A DNA stretch of 64,000 bases, taken from the NCBI GenBank assembly GCA_028751875.1, contig CM054134.1, forward strand, positions 69,012,026 to 69,076,025, given 5' to 3'. The notes beneath the pieces were generated by a model. It ran no database searches. It worked only from the letters and a program-made list of their open reading frames with translations, and was not told where the DNA came from. The translations under genes were made by a program, and so were the position numbers. Source of the DNA: Rapana venosa (Eukaryota; Mollusca; Gastropoda; Neogastropoda; Muricidae). Numbering within the stretch: the first letter of the stretch is position 1; every line of letters begins with the position of its first letter. Of this stretch, positions 1 through 10,991 are shown one piece after another.

Positions 1-1528
1 GCACTGCTCCAGTAACCATTTTCAAACTACACTATTCGGTATAAGCACTGCTCCAGTAACCATTTGCAAACTACTCTATTCGGTGTAGGCACTACACCAG
101 TAACCATTTGCAAACTACTCTATTCGGTGTGAGCACTGCTCCAGTAACCATTTGCAAACTACTCTATTCGGTGTAGGCACTGCTCCAGTAACCATTTGCA
201 AACTACTCTATTCGGTGTGAGCACTGCTCCAGTAACCATTTGCAAACTACTCTATTCGGTGTAGGCACTGCTCCAGTAACCATTTTCAAACTACACTATT
301 CGGTATAGGCACTGCTCCAGTAACCATTTGCAAACTACTCTATTCGGTGTAGGCACTACACCAGTAACCATTTGCAAACTACTCTATTCGGTGTAGGCAC
401 TGCTCCAGTAACCATTTGCAAACTACTCTATTCGGTGTAGGCACTGCTCCAGTAACCATTTTCAAACTACACTATTCGGTATAGGCACTGCTCCAGTAAC
501 CATTTGCAAACTACTCTATTCGGTGTAGGCACTACACCAGTAACCATTTGCAAACTACTCTATTCGGTGTAGGCACTACACCAGTAACCATTTTCAAACT
601 ACTCTATTCGGTGTAGGCACTGCTCCAGTAACCATTTGCAAACTGCTCTATTCGGTGAAGGCACTGCTCCAGTAACCATTAAATTTTTGCAAACTGCTCT
701 ATTCAGTGAAGGCACTGCTCCAGTAACCATTTGCAAACTGCTCTATTCGGTGAAGGCACTGCTCCAGTAACCATTTGCAAACTGCTCTATTCGGTGTAGG
801 CACTGCTCCAGTAACCATTTTCAAACTACTCTATTCGGTGTAGGCACTGCTCCAGTAACCATTTGCAAACTGCTCTATTCGGTGTAGGCACTGCTCCAGT
901 AACCATTTGCAAACTCTCTATTCGGTGTAGGCACTGCTCCAGTAACCATTTGCAAACTGCTCTATTCGGTGTAGGCACTGCTCCAGTAACCATTTGCAAA
1001 CTACTCTATTCGGTGTAGGCACTGCTCCAGTAACCATTTGCAAACTGCTCTATTCGGTGAAGGCACTGCTCCAGTAACCATTTGCAAACTGCTCTATTCG
1101 GTGAAGGCACTGCTCCAGTAACCATTTGCAAACTGCTCTATTCGGTGTAGGCACTGCTCCAGTAACCATTTGCAAACTACTCTATTCGGTGTAGGCACTG
1201 CTCCAGTAACCATTTGCAAACTGCTCTATTCGGTGTAGGCACTGCTCCAGTAGCCATTACATTTTTGCAAACTGCTCTATTCGGTGAAGGCACTGCTCCA
1301 GTAACCATTTGCAAACTACTCTATTCGGTGAAGGCACTGCTCCAGTAACCATTTGCAAACTGCTCTATTCGGTGAAGGCACTGCTCCAGTAACCATTGGC
1401 AAACTGCTCTATTCGGTGAAGGCACTGCTCCAGTAACCATTTCGCAAACTGCTCTATTCGGTGAAGGCACTGCTCCAGTAACCATTTGCAAACTGCTCTA
1501 TTCGGTGAAGGCACTGCTCCATTAACAG
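1..1528. repeat. 44-bp tandem satellite, about 34 copies
   Basis: A 44-bp unit (core GCACTGCTCCAGTAACCATT, then TTGCAAACTACTCTATTCGG) repeats head to tail from the first base. Variant units (CATTTTCAAACTACAC and ACTACACCAG types) recur together at offsets of 264 bp (6 units) and 176 bp (4 units), so blocks of several units were copied together. Two units carry a short insertion (AAATTTT near 680 and ACATTTT near 1259). The array runs off the left edge and ends in a degenerate unit near 1525. The minus-strand reading frame through it is a repeat artefact, not a gene. Confidence 0.95.
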
Positions 1529-1858
1529 ATTTTCTAGATATAAATTTTCTTATGACACTTTTTGATTTGAATAATGGGATCAAAACGTTACCTTTTTTTT
1601 TCAACTAAATATATTAATGTCTCTATTTACATAAGAAAATGAAAGCTGGAATCTGGTCTGAATGAAATCTGATTTTTGTTTTTACCCCCTGGGCCACCTT
1701 CAAAGAATTTTAATTTAGTTCATTTCTTGTTGTTGTCTTTTTCGTAAACTTTGTAAGAGGGTTTTTTTTCCATTTAAGTGAATCCATATTTCCTCTGGTT
1801 TTTCTTTCCTTTTCATTCGTTCATAGTGCACACACACGCACGCACGCGTGCATGCACG

Positions 1859-1894
<36 letters not shown>

Positions 1895-2014
1895 CGCACG
1901 CGCGCACGCACACACTGTATACATATGTACTTCTTTTCAAAAGCAGCCAATGATTATCAGAAGTGAACTGCTTTTAAGATGTGTGATGAAGCACTAAACA
2001 AGCAAAAATGACAC
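1529..2014. other. AT-rich spacer with a short CA microsatellite
   Basis: No coding signal is visible. A CA/CG dinucleotide stretch (about 1828-1915) sits inside AT-rich sequence. It probably belongs to an intron of the chitin-binding gene, whose next exon starts at 2961. Confidence 0.5.
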
Positions 2015-2345
2015 ATCACATCACACACACACACACACACACTCACACACAAACACACACACCCAACACCACACACACAACACACACACACACCACACTC
2101 AACACAACACAACACACACACACCACACACACACCACACACCCACACACACACCAACACACATACCACAACACACCACAACAACACACACATACACACAC
2201 ACATACACATACACCACACAACACCACCACACCACCCACACACACCACCACCACCACACACACACACCACCCCACCACCACCACAACACACCAACCACCA
2301 CCACCACACACCACACACACACACACACACACACCACACACAACC

Positions 2346-2409
<64 letters not shown>

Positions 2410-2475
2410 CAACACCACCACCACCACCACACACACACCACACCACCACACACACACACCAACACCACCACCACG

Positions 2476-2534
<59 letters not shown>

Positions 2535-2784
2535 ACACATCAACACCACACACAACACACACACCACAACACCACACACAACACAACACACACACACACA
2601 TACACACCACACCACCACCACCACACACACCACCACCACCACCACCCACACACACCACCACACCACCACCACACCACACACACACACACACACACACACA
2701 CCACACACACACCACACACCACCACACCACACACACACACACACACACACACACCACACACCACACAACACACACACACACACG
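2015..2784. repeat. Degenerate (CA)n/(CCA)n microsatellite block
   Basis: About 770 bp made almost only of CA with interspersed CCA and CAA triplets; the plus strand has practically no G or T. All frames stay open because no stop codon can be built from this composition on either strand, so the long His/Thr and Cys/Val reading frames here are artefacts. Confidence 0.95.
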
Positions 2785-2960
2785 CAGACGATGGGGATGG
2801 GAACGACTTCTTTTCTTCCCCTTTTTTTTTTTTTGAGGGCAGGATGATAAACAAAAAAGTCATCGTGCTTAATAATCTATCACCCTCAGAAAACAAAAAT
2901 TTCATTATCGCTTTCATCTTTTATCCTTAAACAGAACCGACATTCCTTTTCTTCTTCCAG

Positions 2961-3212
2961 ACCTGAGCACCTTCTGCGTCAACAAAGCAGACGGTGTCCA
3001 CGCGGACCCTACAGACTGCGCCCATTTCATCGAATGCTCCAACAGCTACACCCACCGCTTCGCCTGTGCCACTGGCACTGTCTTCAACTCCGCCATCGGC
3101 GCCTGTGACCACGCCTTCAACGTGCCCTCCTGCAAACCTGGCCGTGTGGCCGACCCCGTGGCCCACCAGGTGACCAGGCCCGCACAGACCACCGTGCCCC
3201 TCTCTTCTTCAG
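2961..3212 (+). CDS. Exon: chitin-binding domain 1
   Basis: The acceptor is TTCTTCCAG before 2961 and the donor is GTGAGT at 3213. The frame enters in phase 1 (AC completes a codon) and leaves in phase 1. Six cysteines are spaced as in CBM14, followed by a Pro/Thr/Ser-rich linker. Confidence 0.88.
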
Positions 3213-4750
3213 GTGAGTGGAGTTGTCTGTCTGTAGGTCCGTCCGTCTGTCTGTCTGTCAGGTGTTGACTGTGGGTGGTTGTAGGTAGTGAAGGGTAGGA
3301 GGTGTGGTGTGGTAGGGTAAGGATGTGATGGATGGGTGTGGTAGGGTAAGGAGTGATGGTGTGGTGTGGTAGGGTAAGGATGTGATGGAGTGTGGTGTGG
3401 TAGGGTAAGGATGTGGTGTGGTGTAGGTAAGGATGTGAGAGGTGTGGTAGGGTAAGGATGTGTGGAATGTGTGTGGAAAGTAGATGTATGTGTGTAAGAT
3501 GTGATGGAATGTGGTGTGGTGTGGTAGGGCGTGGTATGATATGGTATGGTGTGGTAGGGCGTGGTATGATATGGTATGGTGTGGTAGGGCGTGGTATGAT
3601 ATGGTATGGTGTGGTAGGGCGTGGTATGATATGGTATGGTGTGGTAGGGCGTGGTATGATATGGTAGGGCGTGGTATGATATGGTATGGTGTGGTAGGGC
3701 GTGGTATGATATGGTATGGTGTGGTAGGGCGTGGTATGATATGGTATGGTGTGGTAGGGCGTGGTATGATAATATAGTACGGTATGGTGTGGTGCCTTAC
3801 GGTACAGTACGGTATGGTATGATAGGGTAGAGTAGGGTAGGGTTGGGTGTAGAGTGTTATTTCATGGTATGGTATGGAATGGGTAGGTATGGTATAGTAA
3901 TTATTTATTCATTCTTTTATATCGAGGATAATGGAATAAGCACGCATGTGCTTTTTTACATCCAGTCCCCGTGTGTATGCGGTTTTGTAAATTTTGTCAT
4001 GTTTCCACTGGCACACAATGGCCTACTCTTCCGAAAAGCGGAAGAGGATTTAACGTGTGCGCAAGATGTTCTGCGTGCGTTCCAACACGGGGCCTCGGTT
4101 TATAGTCTCATCCGAAGGTATGATATAGTATGGTATGGTGTGGTGCCTTACGGTACAGTACGGTATGGTAAGATAGGGTAGGGTTGGGTGTAGAGTGGTA
4201 TTTCATGGTATGGTATGGAATGGTAAGGTATGGTATAATATGGTAAGGTATGGTATAGTATGGTATGGTGTGGTAGGGTAGGGAAGGGTATGGTGTGGTA
4301 TGATATAGAATATGGTAGGGTAGGGTAGGGTAATTTGTGATTTGTATAAAACTGTCAGAACAGTTGTGACTATACTTGGATAAATTGATATTCTAAATTT
4401 GAAAATTCAGATTCGCTGGGCAGTACAATAGAAAGTATTACATACATGTGGATACTTTTATGTAAAAAAAATTTTTTTTAATCGCCACCACCCCCAAAAC
4501 CCCCCACCCAAAACCCCAACATAACCAGGACTGAGCACTCTCTTAATTTCCATTTTGTTCCCATTTTCCAGAAACGTCGACATTTTGTCTACAGCGAGAA
4601 GACGGCATGCACGCCAATCCCCACGACTGCCGGTCCTTCATTCTGTGCTCTGGCAGGATTGCCTACCTCATCCAGTGTCCACTGGGCACCGCCTTCAGCG
4701 CTGCTGATGGTCTGTGTGACAATGCTGCCAAAGTGCCGAGCTGCAACTAA
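2961..4750 (+). CDS. Chitin-binding type-2 (peritrophin-A/CBM14) protein, last two exons
   Basis: This is a 3'-terminal gene fragment: join 2961-3212 and 4572-4750, ending in TAA at 4748-4750. Each exon encodes one cysteine-rich chitin-binding type-2 domain. Domain 1 reads STFCVNKADGVHADPTDCAH and continues with the usual Cys spacing; domain 2 has FCLQREDGMHANPHDC and ends in a PSC motif just before the stop. The DG-x-H-x-(D/N)-P-x-DC signature is typical of peritrophin-A/CBM14 modules, which bind chitin and usually occur in secreted proteins (mucus, shell matrix, gut lining, chitinases). The link between the domains is Thr/Pro/Ser-rich. Both introns are phase 1, so 2961-3212 is a symmetric 1-1 exon of 84 codons. 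A signal peptide and any further domains must lie to the left of the window. Domain family is confident; the specific protein is not identifiable. Confidence 0.88.
3510..3775. repeat. 30-bp minisatellite inside the chitin-binding gene intron
   Basis: A unit of 30 bp (GTGGTAGGGCGTGGTATGAT plus ATGGTATGGT) is repeated nearly perfectly about nine times, with one shortened unit near 3661. It sits in a wider G/T-rich, C-poor stretch (3225-4330) built from GGTAGGGTAAGG and GGTATGGT words. Confidence 0.93.
3904..4117 (-). mobile_element. SINE family B copy, truncated (B1)
   Basis: This matches the 3' half of the tRNA-derived SINE best seen at 38825-39158, in reverse orientation: GAGGATAATGGAATAAGCAC, a ...TTTTTTACATCCAG block, GGCCTACTCTTCC, and TTTATAGTCTCATCCGAAGG at the far end. 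The tRNA-like head is missing. It splits the GGTATGGT repeat of the intron. Confidence 0.8.
4572..4750 (+). CDS. Terminal exon: chitin-binding domain 2
   Basis: The acceptor is CCATTTTCCAG before 4572. The G left by the previous exon completes GAA (Glu). The exon carries the second six-cysteine domain and the stop codon TAA immediately after SCN. One nt plus 179 nt gives exactly 60 codons. Confidence 0.88.
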
Positions 4751-4877
4751 CAGCACATGAGGCCAAGCGCAAAGCCGACCGTCAAAATGCTGAAAATTGA
4801 CGGAGCTATTCTTCAGGTTTTCAAATGTGTGTGGTTTTTGGTGTAATTCCATGTCGTAGTCAGTGTTCATCAAACAT

Positions 4878-5615
4878 GATGTTTAAACCCGCCTTTAATG
4901 TTCAGGGAATTTTCTTTGAAGTGTCATGATCTTCTTGTGTTTTTGTATGATTCAGTAGTCATTATCTTTGACATAGTCATAGACAGTGATCATCAACTAA
5001 GATATCAAACCAACCTTTACGTTCAGGGAATTTTCTTTGAATTGTCACGATCTTCTTGTGTTTTTGTATGATTGAGTAGTCATTGTATTTGACATAGTCA
5101 TAGACAGTGATCATCAACTAAGATGTTATGCCAACCTTTATGTTCAGAGAATTTTCTTTGAATTGTCATGTTCTTCTTCTTGTTTTTTTATGATTCAGTA
5201 GTCATTGTCTTTGACATAGTCATAGACAGTGATCATCAACTAAGATGTTAAACCAACCTTTAGGTTCAGGGAATTTTCTTTGAATTGTCATGTTCTTCTT
5301 GTTTTTTTTATGATTCAGTAGTCATTTTCTTTGACATAGCCATAGACAGTGATCATCAAAACAAGATGTTAGACCCCCCCTTTATGTTCAGGGAATTTTC
5401 TTTGAATTGTCATGTTCTTCTTCTTGTTTTTTTTTTATGATTCAGTAGTCATTGTCTTTGACATAGCCATAGACAGTGATCATCAAAACAAGATGTTAGA
5501 CCCCCCCTTTATGTTCAGGGAATTTTCTTTGAATTGTCATGTTCTTCTTGTTTTTGTATGATTCAGTAGTCATTGTCTTTGACATTGTCATTGACACTGA
5601 TCATCAATGATCAGT
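4878..5615. repeat. 121-127-bp tandem repeat in the 3' UTR
   Basis: About six copies. The landmark TTCAGGGAATTTTCTTTGAA begins at 4901, 5022, 5143, 5265, 5387 and 5514, giving periods of 121, 121, 122, 122 and 127 bp. Each unit also contains AGTCATAGACAGTGATCATC and a T-run of changing length. Confidence 0.93.
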
Positions 5616-5752
5616 GAACTTTTAGATTGTCATGATCTTCTATGATTGTCTCTGATGCATGTGATTGTTAGACAATGTCTGGACCTGATTTTTTAATGTT
5701 CGAAGTACTTTTTAAAATTTTTATACTGTTGCTCTTGTATCCGACACTGCTC

Positions 5753-5758
5753 AATAAA
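5753..5758 (+). terminator. Poly(A) signal AATAAA of the chitin-binding gene
   Basis: A canonical AATAAA lies 1 kb after the stop codon, after the tandem repeat ends, in TGCTCAATAAACAATATG. It is the first good signal downstream of the coding end. Confidence 0.6.
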
Positions 5759-5874
5759 CAATATGCAGAATTACAGTGTTGATACTAGGACTTTGAAAAA
5801 AAAAGGACAAAGGGCTACCCTCCCACCCCCCCAATGAAAAAAGGAGGGATATTGTCCCTCCTCTGCTCCCTTCT

Positions 5875-5903
5875 CCCCCCCCCCCCCCCCCCCCCCCCCC
5901 CCC
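5875..5903. repeat. Poly(C) tract, about 29 bp
   Basis: An uninterrupted C run just past the chitin-binding gene's 3' end. The minus strand is a G run able to form a G-quadruplex; its length is likely unstable and hard to sequence. Confidence 0.9.
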
Positions 5904-6054
5904 AGCCAACCTACACACCTGTGCTAAAGATATGGACATTTTGTTACATATTTACATTATGACATCATGTAAAATGTGTACAATCATGCTTCCTTGTTGT
6001 TTTTTTGTCATATTGTTCAGTTAACTTAAACCCACAGTCAGTAATATTGTTGTT

Positions 6055-6245
6055 GTGCGTTCCCCAGCTTAACACTCTGTTGGTCACCCAGAATGTGCAC
6101 TCTAGACACACTCATCTCACCTGGGAATCACTGTGAGACTGAAATTGCACACTGAACGAGAGGTTTGCATGTACGACTGTTTTTAAGTACCTTACCGTAG
6201 AGGCAGCCATACTCCAACTTCAGAGGAACTATCAGTAATAACTCA
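6055..6245 (+). mobile_element. Dispersed repeat family G copy (G1)
   Basis: Shares GCGTTCCCCAGCTT, GTCACCCAGAA, CACCTGGGAATCACTGTGAG and GGCAGCCATACTCC with copies at 14750-15090 (+) and 44320-44660 (-). It is shorter than the other two. Confidence 0.75.
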
Positions 6246-6402
6246 AAGGAGTCTTGGCACTGACATCAGATAAAAGCCTGTTTCTAGTTGTGGCTCTTTT
6301 AACCTTTAAAACCACCACTACCAGCCAACCGCTTTCATGCATGCCCCCTCCTCTGTGTGTGTGTGTGTGTGTGCATGTGTGCTTCTTCCTTTTCTACGTC
6401 AA

Positions 6403-6685
6403 ACACTCAGCAACTAGTGTTGTCTGTCATACACGTGACTATACATTGCGCTCAAGTGCCTGTCAAGTCAGGCCCAGGGTATCCAACTTGAGCACAAGAG
6501 AGAATTGCTAGCTTATAAATCTTTCTGAAAAAAAATGGCAGGAGAATGGACCATAAAGGCAGCAAATAGACAGGGAGGAGGAGAGAGGCAGACAAGGAAC
6601 AAGGCGGAAACAGGGGTATAGAAAAGAGGGAATTCCTAGAGCAGAATTTCCAGAAGGTGGGGATGCTATTTATACTGACAGTCCC
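6403..6685 (+). mobile_element. Dispersed repeat family A copy (A1)
   Basis: Begins with the quasi-palindromic CAGCAACTAGTGTTGTCTG and ends with GGGGATGCTATTTATACTGA. It matches copies at 11516-11797, 30334-30568 and 53021-53306 along its length, including GAATGGACC and GGGAATTCCTAG(A/C)(G/A)CA. Confidence 0.82.
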
Positions 6686-6689
6686 TTCG

Positions 6690-7405
6690 GCAACATCATG
6701 GAGGAAGTGTGTGTGTGTGCATGGAAGGAGGGGAGGAAAGGAGGGTTAGGCGAGTTAAGTGAGCTAATTCAAAAGGAAATGTTGTGTGCTGTGTTGTGTA
6801 GGGGGTTGGGAGAAAGAATGAAGAAGTTATTTAAAATGATGTCTGTTTTTCTCATATTTTTTTTATGAGGAAGTCTGTGTGTGTGTGTTAGCTGAGAGGG
6901 AGATCTTTTTGTTAGTTTTTTTTGTAAAGCGAATTCTTAGTGTTTTCAGATGACTTTTTGTTTTGGAGGGTTTTGAGGGTAGTTTTTTTTAGTTTTGGTT
7001 TTGTTTGTTTTTTGGTTGTTTTGTTGTGGGTTTTCTTTGTTTGTTTGTTTGGGGTTGTTGTTGGGTTTTTTAGGGGGGGATTAGTTTATGCTTTTTTTTT
7101 TAAAGGAATGAATATTACACTCATTAAGAAATCCTACCTCATTCACTCTTAAAATGTGTTTTAAAAAATTTGAGAATGTACACCAGTCTGTGTTCGCATG
7201 CTTGTGACATGCTGCTCTCTCTGAAGTAGGAATAGTCTTCTTTTTTTTCCATAATCTTCTAAACAGTACCAAAAAAAACCCCAAACAACAACAGAAAACA
7301 AGGAATTTGAGAAACAAACAAACCAAAATAGTATAATTCCAAAAAGGACAATTACACATACATAAAAAAAACCACCCATGCACTCCAGAAATATGCTGTC
7401 AGAAA
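6690..7405. other. Convergent intergenic spacer
   Basis: No gene is seen. Short TG runs lie at 6700-6720 and 6880-6890. A T/G-rich stretch (6900-7100) faces an A/C-rich stretch (7230-7345); parts are inverted complements (GGGGTTGTTGTTGGG against CCCAAACAACAACAG-like sequence). It separates the ends of the chitin-binding gene and XPO6. Confidence 0.5.
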
Positions 7406-7427
7406 GCACAATATGAATCTGTTGGTA

Positions 7428-7433
7428 TTTATT
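7428..7433 (-). terminator. XPO6: Candidate distal poly(A) signal of XPO6
   Basis: AATAAA on the minus strand (TTTATT on plus), in a position consistent with a long 3' UTR. Nearer signals exist, so which one is used is unknown. Confidence 0.35.
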
Positions 7434-8339
7434 TTTAATGCCACAAAACATGAATCAGTTTATGCATCACACTCCCTTGACTTTGCACCAGTGCACACAT
7501 GAATTGATCCCATGAATATTATACAGCTTACATGTTTACTTCAACAATTTCTAGTCCAAAACATTTTGATCACCAAATTCCAGAAATATGTGCACCAATT
7601 TCTTAATCTAGTTATGCAACACTTTCAAACAGGAGCATGAACTTTTCGAATACGACAGGTAATTAACTGTACAGGCACTTAACATTGTTGAACAACGATT
7701 CTTCCCATTGTCTTCCGACTTATCAATAGCCTTTGTTTGATTTATGAAATGTGAACAGTACAAGGAAAAAGCACTGTACTGCAAACTCAGAATGGGAGAA
7801 ATCTGGCATGACTGAGAGTGATATATAATTCAATACAATACACTGTTGCAACAGTTCTTGCAGATTCATTCTCCATTTTGCCTCAAGGACAATTCAAAAG
7901 TGAGAAAAGACAGTGGAAAACATACTATGATAACAGTCACAAGAATAAAACCCATACATGTTGATCCATTTTCTTTTTTTTACAACTCTAAAAATTATTG
8001 AAATGTGATTTCCAGGTGTTGAGGATTATGACAGGAAAATCAATGGGAGAATTTGTTTCTACTTTTATCTGACAAAACCAATAAAAGAGGCATTCTCATT
8101 TTTCAATCCAATGGCCTTAATGTTCACTCAGCACAAGTGTAACATATGCTCAGATCTCTTTATAACTGCATAACTGAAAAAATCAAAACAGCAACAGCAC
8201 ATCTGTGAAATTGTTTCTATCAACAAAAAATCTAATGATTTAAAAAATAAAAACCTAGATATTTGTGACCGATGAAATGTGTGCATGAAACATGTTGAGC
8301 TCAAGCACTCTTGGAAACTGTTTTCACTTTCTTCACATG

Positions 8340-8512
8340 CTGAAAAAAATGTCATGACTATTGTACGCGACCTTGAGGCAGAAACCAGAAAGATGGGATA
8401 TACCTGGAGACAGCTGGAGAGAATAGCCCAGGACAGAGGACTCTGGCGGACTGTTGTCGGCGGCCTATGCTCCATGGGGAGTGATGGGCCTAAGTAAGTA
8501 AGTATATATTCC
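8340..8512 (+). mobile_element. LINE ORF2 C-terminal scrap
   Basis: A plus-strand frame reads MGYTWRQLERIAQDRGLWR followed by a short tail with a GLCS motif and stop. The W..(L/A)(E/K)..AQDR..WR pattern is the familiar C-terminus of many non-LTR retrotransposon polyproteins. A (TAAG)n tail follows directly (8488-8502). Only the last 45 or so codons remain. Confidence 0.65.
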
Positions 8513-10889
8513 AGTGTCGTTCACATCAACCTATGTCAGTTGGTCAACCACTGGGAATGAAAGATGAACTGTTTGAATTTTCAACTGATCCAATGCTGCC
8601 TCACTACCTGGAAGAATTAAGACAATCTACATTAAATTGCTGCAGAATCACTTTTGGAGCAAAACTGTCATTAAATCTTATTCCGAACCACCACAACAAA
8701 ATGTTAAAACAGGAGTTGTTCTGAAGACGAATTTATGTTTTATTTCATGCAAAATTTGTGACACTAAACCAAATAACTGCAGAAAATTTAAACTAAAAAA
8801 ATGTACCCACCTAGCGAGCTGTAAGGGTCGGCCATGGCTGTGATACCATGAACAGCTTAACTTCTAAGACGTTGAGCATGAAGAGACATCAAAATGGAAT
8901 GGCATTCACACTTTCAAATGGCCTTACTAACTTTGAAGTTTATTTCTATTCATTTAAGTCTGAAGTTTCTGTTTGTGGCCATTTCTTCATTAATTAAGTT
9001 TACAGCCTTTCTGAGAAGAGAGGCAACATTTTTTTTCCAACATTGCACAACATTAACGGTTTTCAGTTTTTCACAGTGCCACTATATACATGACATGAGC
9101 TGACGACACCTGCATGCTTTGAAATAATAATTTTTTTAGATTTTTTTCCCCATTTGTCTTTAAAATGCTTACATTTCAAGAACTGTTTACATTTAAGAAA
9201 AAAGTTTTCATTGATGACAAAGGGGCATAAAAGAAGAGAAAGAATTTGTCATACATAAATGACGTTGAAAACCACATCAATGTCTTGATTACTAACATGC
9301 CTTTTCTCACACACTTCCCACAGCTAAAACCATGACATACACATCAATGCAATCAATTCATACAATACTATCAATATAATATCTCCATTTCATTCAAGCT
9401 AAAACTTGACAACCCTACTGTCCATCCAGGGACACTTCCATTTCTCCATTCAGATTTCAATCACTGTGAATGAAAATGATAAGTTTAAATAGCGATTCAA
9501 AGGTTGCTGATTGCCATTTTCACTCACAGGCACACACCCTATATTTTTTATCATATCACTCTGTTCAAATATCTGTGGGACACAGTTTTCTACTCAACAA
9601 TATTCCAAACAGTTTTTCATCATTAATCTTTCACGCAAGGTTTTGTTGTTGCTGTTGTTGTTTGGGGTTTATCCTTTCCTAAAGCATAGAAACTATCTCT
9701 CTGTAGGCCACCATCAGTTTTTTGTTTACTTACTTAAATATGTTTCTCTTTTTCTAAAGCTTAGAATTTGACTCCCTGTACTTACAATCTCTTGCTTTGA
9801 AAGAAAAAAAAAAAGGTGTCAAGTCAGACCCTATCCTGCAATCAGTCTGAGGTTTTACATACACAGCACCTGACACTTTTGACATCACAGCCTTCAAGAC
9901 AAAGGACATGATACTGAATGATGATCATTTATCACTCAAGAAGAAACCTGGGATGAGCAGAATATTCCTCCACAAAATGTGCACAACAGACGCTCACTTG
10001 TCTGTCTGAATCATTCACTATTCTGCTAAGAATATTCATTTTCTCGCCTTTTAGTTTTACACTAAACTTCCAGTTCTATTCGAACATAAATGCAACAATT
10101 TTAAATTAAAGAAAAAAAACACCCTCTATGCTAGTATTATTGCCTCTTTCCAGGAGTAGCCTTGAAACATCTGAATGACAATGGCTGAAAATCATACACA
10201 GATCATAGGGCTGTTTCAGTCTGAAATTCCCTTCTGCGTAGACTTACTTCAGATGACTATATCATATTATTTTTAAAAGACAACAACAAAGAAAACAAAA
10301 TCCCTCCCAAAAGCAAAAACACAAACAAATGAAACATCAACAACAACAAAATAAAACAGTCAAGAGCACATCAGGGAATTAGAACTAAGCCATGAACAAG
10401 AACGGGCGGTACAGTTTGTTCTGCACATCTAATCTGCAGTTTCACATTCGCTGTCATGTAAACTCATTCCGATTTTCTGTGGCTTCAGCATAGCCGATAT
10501 GGCAACAAGAACACTTTCCACACCTGCTTCTCTTCGAGGCACAGTCCTGCAAGTACCAATGCCTGGAACTGCAGTTCAGTCAGGCCTGCTGACTGCAGTG
10601 TGTGTGTGTGTGTGTGTACACACACACAAACCAGACATCCAGAACTGAATCCTTCACGCAGGCCTACAAGTGACTTCAGCAAACACAACTTGCCATCATT
10701 CTCACTTTCTTCTTTCCTTCCTTCCTTCCTTCAGCCGGCTGCTCAGGATCATAACCACAGAGGTAGCTTTAACACACTTGTTTGGCAAACCTGCTACGTG
10801 CAGGAACAATACTGAAGTATTCAGATTTCACTCGCATTTGATTGGAAGGAGTCATTATCACAATGGTGTGTTCCAGTGTAGGGAAATAT

Positions 10890-10991
10890 TCAAAAGGTGA
10901 CAGACCCAGCGGGTAAACTACTGTTCACTTGGCGGTAGTAGCGAATGTCATTGGTGAAGCGATGAACACTCTGGGTGAAAGACGGCAGATC
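10890..10991 (-). CDS. XPO6: XPO6 exon 25 (C-terminus and stop)
   Basis: Reads [20 protein letters not shown] and ends LPAGSVTF before TGA at 10892-10890, matching the vertebrate DLPSFTQNVHRLVNDLRYYR and PPGTVKL end. The acceptor is TTTGACAG. Confidence 0.95.
   Translation of the reverse strand, partial: DLPSFTQSVHRFTNDIRYYRQVNSSLPAGSVTF

Larger units (their letters stand above)
4751..5775 (+). other. 3' UTR of the chitin-binding gene
   Basis: The stretch runs from the stop codon to just past the poly(A) signal at 5753. Most of it is the 121-bp tandem repeat listed separately. No other coding signal is seen. Confidence 0.6.
7406..10889 (-). other. XPO6: Probable 3' UTR of XPO6
   Basis: This 3.5-kb stretch below the XPO6 stop codon is mostly unique AT-rich sequence, has no convincing exons, and on the minus strand ends near an AATAAA at 7433-7428. 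Other minus-strand AATAAA words (for example near 8746 and 8940) could give a shorter UTR. It contains an antisense LINE scrap at 8340-8500 and a TG/CA palindromic microsatellite at 10598-10628. The extent is inference. Confidence 0.4.

Noticed and set aside
1..1528. CRISPR-like array of direct repeats
   Set aside because: The 44-bp units abut with no unique spacers, and the genome is clearly eukaryotic.
2008..2847. Long overlapping frames of His/Thr or Cys/Val in the CA block
   Set aside because: Pure composition effect: CA/CCA repeats cannot form stop codons on most frames. No gene-like features.
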